This document shows positions 20,387-23,659 of a DNA stretch of 23,659 nucleotides, piece after piece. Below the pieces are notes generated by a model. It saw only the letters and a list, made by a program, of their open reading frames with translations. It did not search any database and was not told the origin of the DNA. Origin of the DNA: Euprymna scolopes (taxonomy: Eukaryota > Mollusca > Cephalopoda > Sepiida > Sepiolidae); the NCBI GenBank assembly GCA_024364805.1, contig CM044496.1, forward strand, positions 96,149,255-96,172,913, read 5' to 3'. Position 1 is the stretch's first letter; every line of letters starts with the position of its first letter. Made by a program: the position numbers and the translations under genes.

Positions 20387-20735
20387 AGTATTCCCGATTA
20401 TCATAATGTTAATAATCTAGATTCAGGAAATCAATCAGATTTTTCAACCAGCGATAATAGTAAACTACCCACTAATCCTAATATTAGCAATCTCTACGGC
20501 ATCTCACTTTATCACATAACCTTAGAAAATACCAATCAAAATCACCATAATTGCTACCCCATTGCTAGTCTTAACATATATTTCCACAATAGCAATAGTC
20601 CTAAGACGCATTTCAAACACCACACATTTATTAGCGCTACATCTACATAAATCATGGGAAGAATTTCTAACCAAATGCATCGCTTTTACTAGGAACACAG
20701 CGATAATAACCAGGATACTTCGCGAACAACATTAA
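20387..20735 (+). other. C-rich stretch with two overlapping stop-free frames
   Basis: The plus strand is C-rich and G-poor. One frame is open from 20387 to the stop at 20648 (87 codons, Asn/Ser/His/Thr-rich). A second is open from 20526 to the stop at 20733 (69 codons, with the hydrophobic run IIATPLLVLTYISTIAIVL, later SWEEFLTKCIAFTR). Neither has an ATG near its start. The composition recalls a mitochondrial strand, but I cannot match any mitochondrial gene. It could be an old coding relic or compositional chance. Confidence 0.25.
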
Positions 20736-20759
20736 TCAGAAAGCCGATGTATAGGAACG

Positions 20760-21239
20760 TTCCTTTCTCAATGTATTTATATATTTAATTTAAATATTAG
20801 ATTATAGATTAATTATATTATTGCCGAAAGACAGTTTGCATGAAACAACTCGGAACCGTTTAAAGAAAGTTTCATTACACAGGAAAAAAACAAAGAAATA
20901 AATCGTTAACGAAGATTAATTTATAAACGTCCTGCTGTTTCATTGTCCACCGATAAAGAACACTCAACAATGTCGAGAAAACCCCCTTGTTATTTCTCGG
21001 GGAGTGCCGGCAATATAAAACGCATTTCTTTAACATAGCATCAAAATAATTAGATAAAAGTAAGAGTAAAGCATAAAAGTGAATATTTAAAGACCAGAAT
21101 AATTTTTTGAAAATACTGTTAAAAGGCGCTAAAAGTAAAAGAAAAGAAAAAGAAACACACAATATCGTTGTACTACAAGGAGGACCCTATGTTGTCGGGA
21201 TCGAATGTTCCTCCCTCCCATATTTTCATTGTCATCGAG
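20760..21239. other. AT-rich non-coding stretch
   Basis: A-rich toward the 3' end of LINE copy C. The minus frame of 95 codons at 20875-21162 is Leu/Phe-rich with no recognised domain. Nothing else seen. Confidence 0.45.
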
Positions 21240-22850
21240 TTTTTACAAAGAAGACACCACTTATCCAAGCCGGGAGGTCACTCAAGGATAAGCGTTAATG
21301 AGTTTACAGTAGCCAATGGGAAATTTTGTAGTAATCGTTGTAGTGGAAATTTAGTTAATTTGAATATTAAGCGGATGACTCATCAAGAACTTCCTTACGT
21401 TGGTTTTGAAAGCGATCATATTCTAATCAGTTGGAAAGAGTTTCACGTGCGTTCAGTTTTAAGAAAGATTAATGGAATCTACGATTTGGTTTAGGCAGGG
21501 ATAAAAAGTGGAGACATTTCTTTATAGTAGTTTCAGCTAGACAAATATGTTCGTGAAGGTCAGGCGAGGGTGGCCTTAGTTTGGAGTTCAGATAAGCACT
21601 TGCCATAAAAATAACGATTAAGCAGGGACAAGTTTTAACGTCTCTTCTACAAGAAAATAATTGCAGGGAAGAGAAAAATGCATTCCTTACCAGTCTACAA
21701 ATTCTATTTTTAACTCTATAAAGTCAAGATGAGCTGCTTTTAGCAGCTCCTACCCAGATGTGGCAACAGTACTCCTTTTTTGTAACGTGTTTGGCTCTTA
21801 TATAAGTAGATAATTGCATCAGTAGACAGATATCTACTGGAGCGATAGAACGATCCCCCCATTTTTCTAACAGTCTTTGCAACGAATTTGATGCTCGTGT
21901 TTTATCCTTAATCATGAGTAAAGGTCAGACCTAGTAGCTTGACTTAAACATGGAACCTCTCCATGGCGAGAGCCATTCTTTTCAATTGATACAAGATGGG
22001 ATCAGAGCGTTGATGATGGAATGATAGACGCTTGCTTTTGATGCATTAAAATTTTCCAGTTATCTGTTTCCCTATTGGACTACGGGATCAAGATCAGAGG
22101 AGAGAGAATCAGAGGGAACTTGGTCGTTTATTGTCTTTGAAGTGTCGCCATAGATTGTAGTGTTGTCAGCATAAGTGTCGATGAATGATATTACGGTGTG
22201 ATTAGGAAATCATTGATGCAGATCGGGAAAAGAATTGAGCCCTGCATGGAATCCTGAAGGACTCCAGCATACTTACTGTGAACTTTTGATTTCTATCTAT
22301 CAACTCCTGTTCTTCTGTACTTACTAGAGAGAAATGATTTAATAATTGAAAATATACTTTCAGCTATACTGTAGATTGAATGTGTGTTGATTAGACCTGT
22401 ATGCCAGACCCCATCAAAGGGTTTTCAAATGTCAAAAGAAATTGCTCTACAAAAGAAGCCTCCTTCGAGAGGTTCGTTAATCCTATGGAATATAACTGTA
22501 AGCACATCTGCTCAAGAACAACAGAACAGAAATCACATTGCGTGCCACTGAGGAGATTATTTTGCTGAGGTGGTTGGCTATTTCTCTATTTAACAATAAC
22601 TCCAAGCAGCTTAATCATGAGGCACAGGAGAGTATTTGGTCTGTATTGAAAGAAGATGACCGATCACCTGAATTTTTAAATACGAAACATACTAATGAGG
22701 TTTTCCAGGATGTTGGAGGGAGCAATTCGGTAAAATCGCTCATTTAAAAATCAAGTATATTGATTGCCTGCTCTAGTAAAGGGTCTCCTTCAGTTTACTG
22801 AGGGAAGCTTCACATGCCTCTCCGCACTGACATAGCGCACAGTACAGTGT
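21240..22850 (-). mobile_element. LINE copy C, most decayed copy, RT half and 3' tail
   Basis: A minus-strand copy of the same LINE as A and B, 5'-truncated near 22850. Read on the minus strand it shows the alignment words CTACAGTATAGCTG and AAATCATTTCTCTCT (shared with copy A), the palm block as ISFIDTYADNTTIYGD (YADD changed to YADN), and the C-terminal KEYCCHIWVGAAKSSSS (21724-21915 frame), followed by the 3' tail CTTGGATAAGTGGTGTC and a short A-run ending at 21240. Many stops and indels break it, and no part longer than about 60 codons stays open. Length and end point agree with copy A. Confidence 0.8.
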
Positions 22851-22911
22851 AATCTACATTGTGAGGTAGATAATCTACTGTTTTATAAAATAAGATGCAA
22901 ATATTGCATCT
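22845..22911. repeat. two hairpins at the 5' border of LINE copy C
   Basis: CAGTGTAATCTAC (22845-22857) faces GTAGATAATCTACTG (22866-22880) as an imperfect stem. AGATGCAA (22893-22900) pairs perfectly with TTGCATCT (22904-22911) around ATA. They coincide with the loss of LINE similarity, so they may mark the old insertion site or a separate small repeat. Confidence 0.45.
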
Positions 22912-23659
22912 ACTAAAAAATATGCAAAAATTTAGTATCGTGCTTCAGTTGTGCTGTAAACAGAAATATTCGTGTCGAACGCGCTCGTGTCAACGAATCA
23001 TCTATTGTCTATTTCAAGAAATCATTTTTATATAAACGATTGAATTAAAGTTAAAGGAACAACAATCTGTTTCATGGTTGATTTGTACTCTAAAAATAAA
23101 CATTTATTTATGGGCTGGACATTTCTGGTTGTGTGGTTATAACATTTTTATATGAGCTTGTAATGTAATGCTAGTGAACAATATTAACCCTCATCAAAAT
23201 CAGGCTCGCTTCATAAAACAAGAAGAGCAGTGTGTAAAGATATTACAGAAAATACGAAGCTTGAACTTAGATAACTGAACCTTCCATAAAGGGTATATTG
23301 TAAATGTAATTTCTTTATAAGTGCATAGGGGAGCACAGAATAGAAGGTGCGTTGCAGATTCGTGGTTAAAAATGAAAGAAACCACATGTATTGTAAAGTG
23401 TATAAAATATAATATGTATTTATCATAAATAATACAGGAGCCACTAAAGTGGTATGAGAGGAACGTGGTCGTTGCATGCGGTTAAGCATGGTATGAATCT
23501 CTATTTAGTCTCTGAAACGATTAGTATTCATAGAACTGGTTTATTCCACTTATTTCTGAAATGGGGGTAATTTGTACCCTATAACACCCCCTCCCGAGCT
23601 GTTTATTCCCCTGGGATGATCGTATAACTCTTTTTCCTGGAGTTGATCTCTATCGGGTC
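22912..23659. other. AT-rich stretch to window end
   Basis: No gene recognised. Minus frames at 23200-23385 and 23211-23489 overlap each other in different registers and show no domain. The last 200 bases are less AT-rich and contain GGGGTAATTTGTACCC (near 23564-23579), which is nearly self-complementary. They could be the edge of a feature that continues outside the window. Confidence 0.45.

Noticed and set aside
21107-21494. Plus-strand frames of 63 and 108 codons
   Set aside because: They are antisense to the 3' tail of LINE copy C.

Overview
The window looks like AT-rich, gene-poor intergenic or intronic DNA from an animal, most likely an invertebrate. The evidence is three degraded copies of one APE-endonuclease LINE, a decayed Tc1 transposon, long TA microsatellites, and no operon-like packing or bacterial genes. 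The LINE and Tc1 protein style is what I would expect from a mollusc, possibly a cephalopod, but that is an impression from memory and not shown by the sequence. I find no intact host protein gene, tRNA, rRNA or CRISPR array.

Layout. 1-720: AT-rich DNA. About 722-2122: LINE copy A, plus strand, reverse transcriptase (RT) half and 3' tail. 2123-6266: AT-rich DNA with two small mariner-like C-terminal relics on the minus strand (3366-3452 and 3667-3741) and a pair of hairpins at 2704-2760. 6267-6353: pure TA microsatellite, followed at once by a lone transposon-end-like sequence (6354-6377). 6545-7792: decayed Tc1 element with both terminal inverted repeats and a broken DD34E transposase. 8025-8136: two units of a 64-bp direct repeat. 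About 8307-8930: a GC-rich, hairpin-rich block with two diverged copies of an unidentified unit. 10095-10332: AT microsatellites and a cluster of inverted repeats.

About 10990-13920: LINE copy B, minus strand, the most complete copy. It carries endonuclease, linker and the first half of RT, and is interrupted by a 969-base run of N. The missing length matches the corresponding stretch of copies A and C. About 13921-16859: AT-rich DNA. About 16860-17860: a kilobase with strong purine bias on the plus strand. 18605-18689: an imperfect hairpin. 20085-20330: a second GC-rich structured block, followed by a C-rich stretch with overlapping stop-free frames. 21240 to about 22850: LINE copy C, minus strand, the most decayed. 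From 22851 to the end: AT-rich DNA with a hairpin pair at the LINE border.

Working together: nothing forms a pathway. This is a graveyard of mobile elements. The three LINE copies end at the same 3' point with a short A-run, as expected of target-primed reverse transcription, and can be aligned to each other. The least explained items are the duplicated GC-rich hairpin unit near 8.4-8.9 kb and the structured block near 20.1-20.3 kb. I do not see a convincing new biological system.
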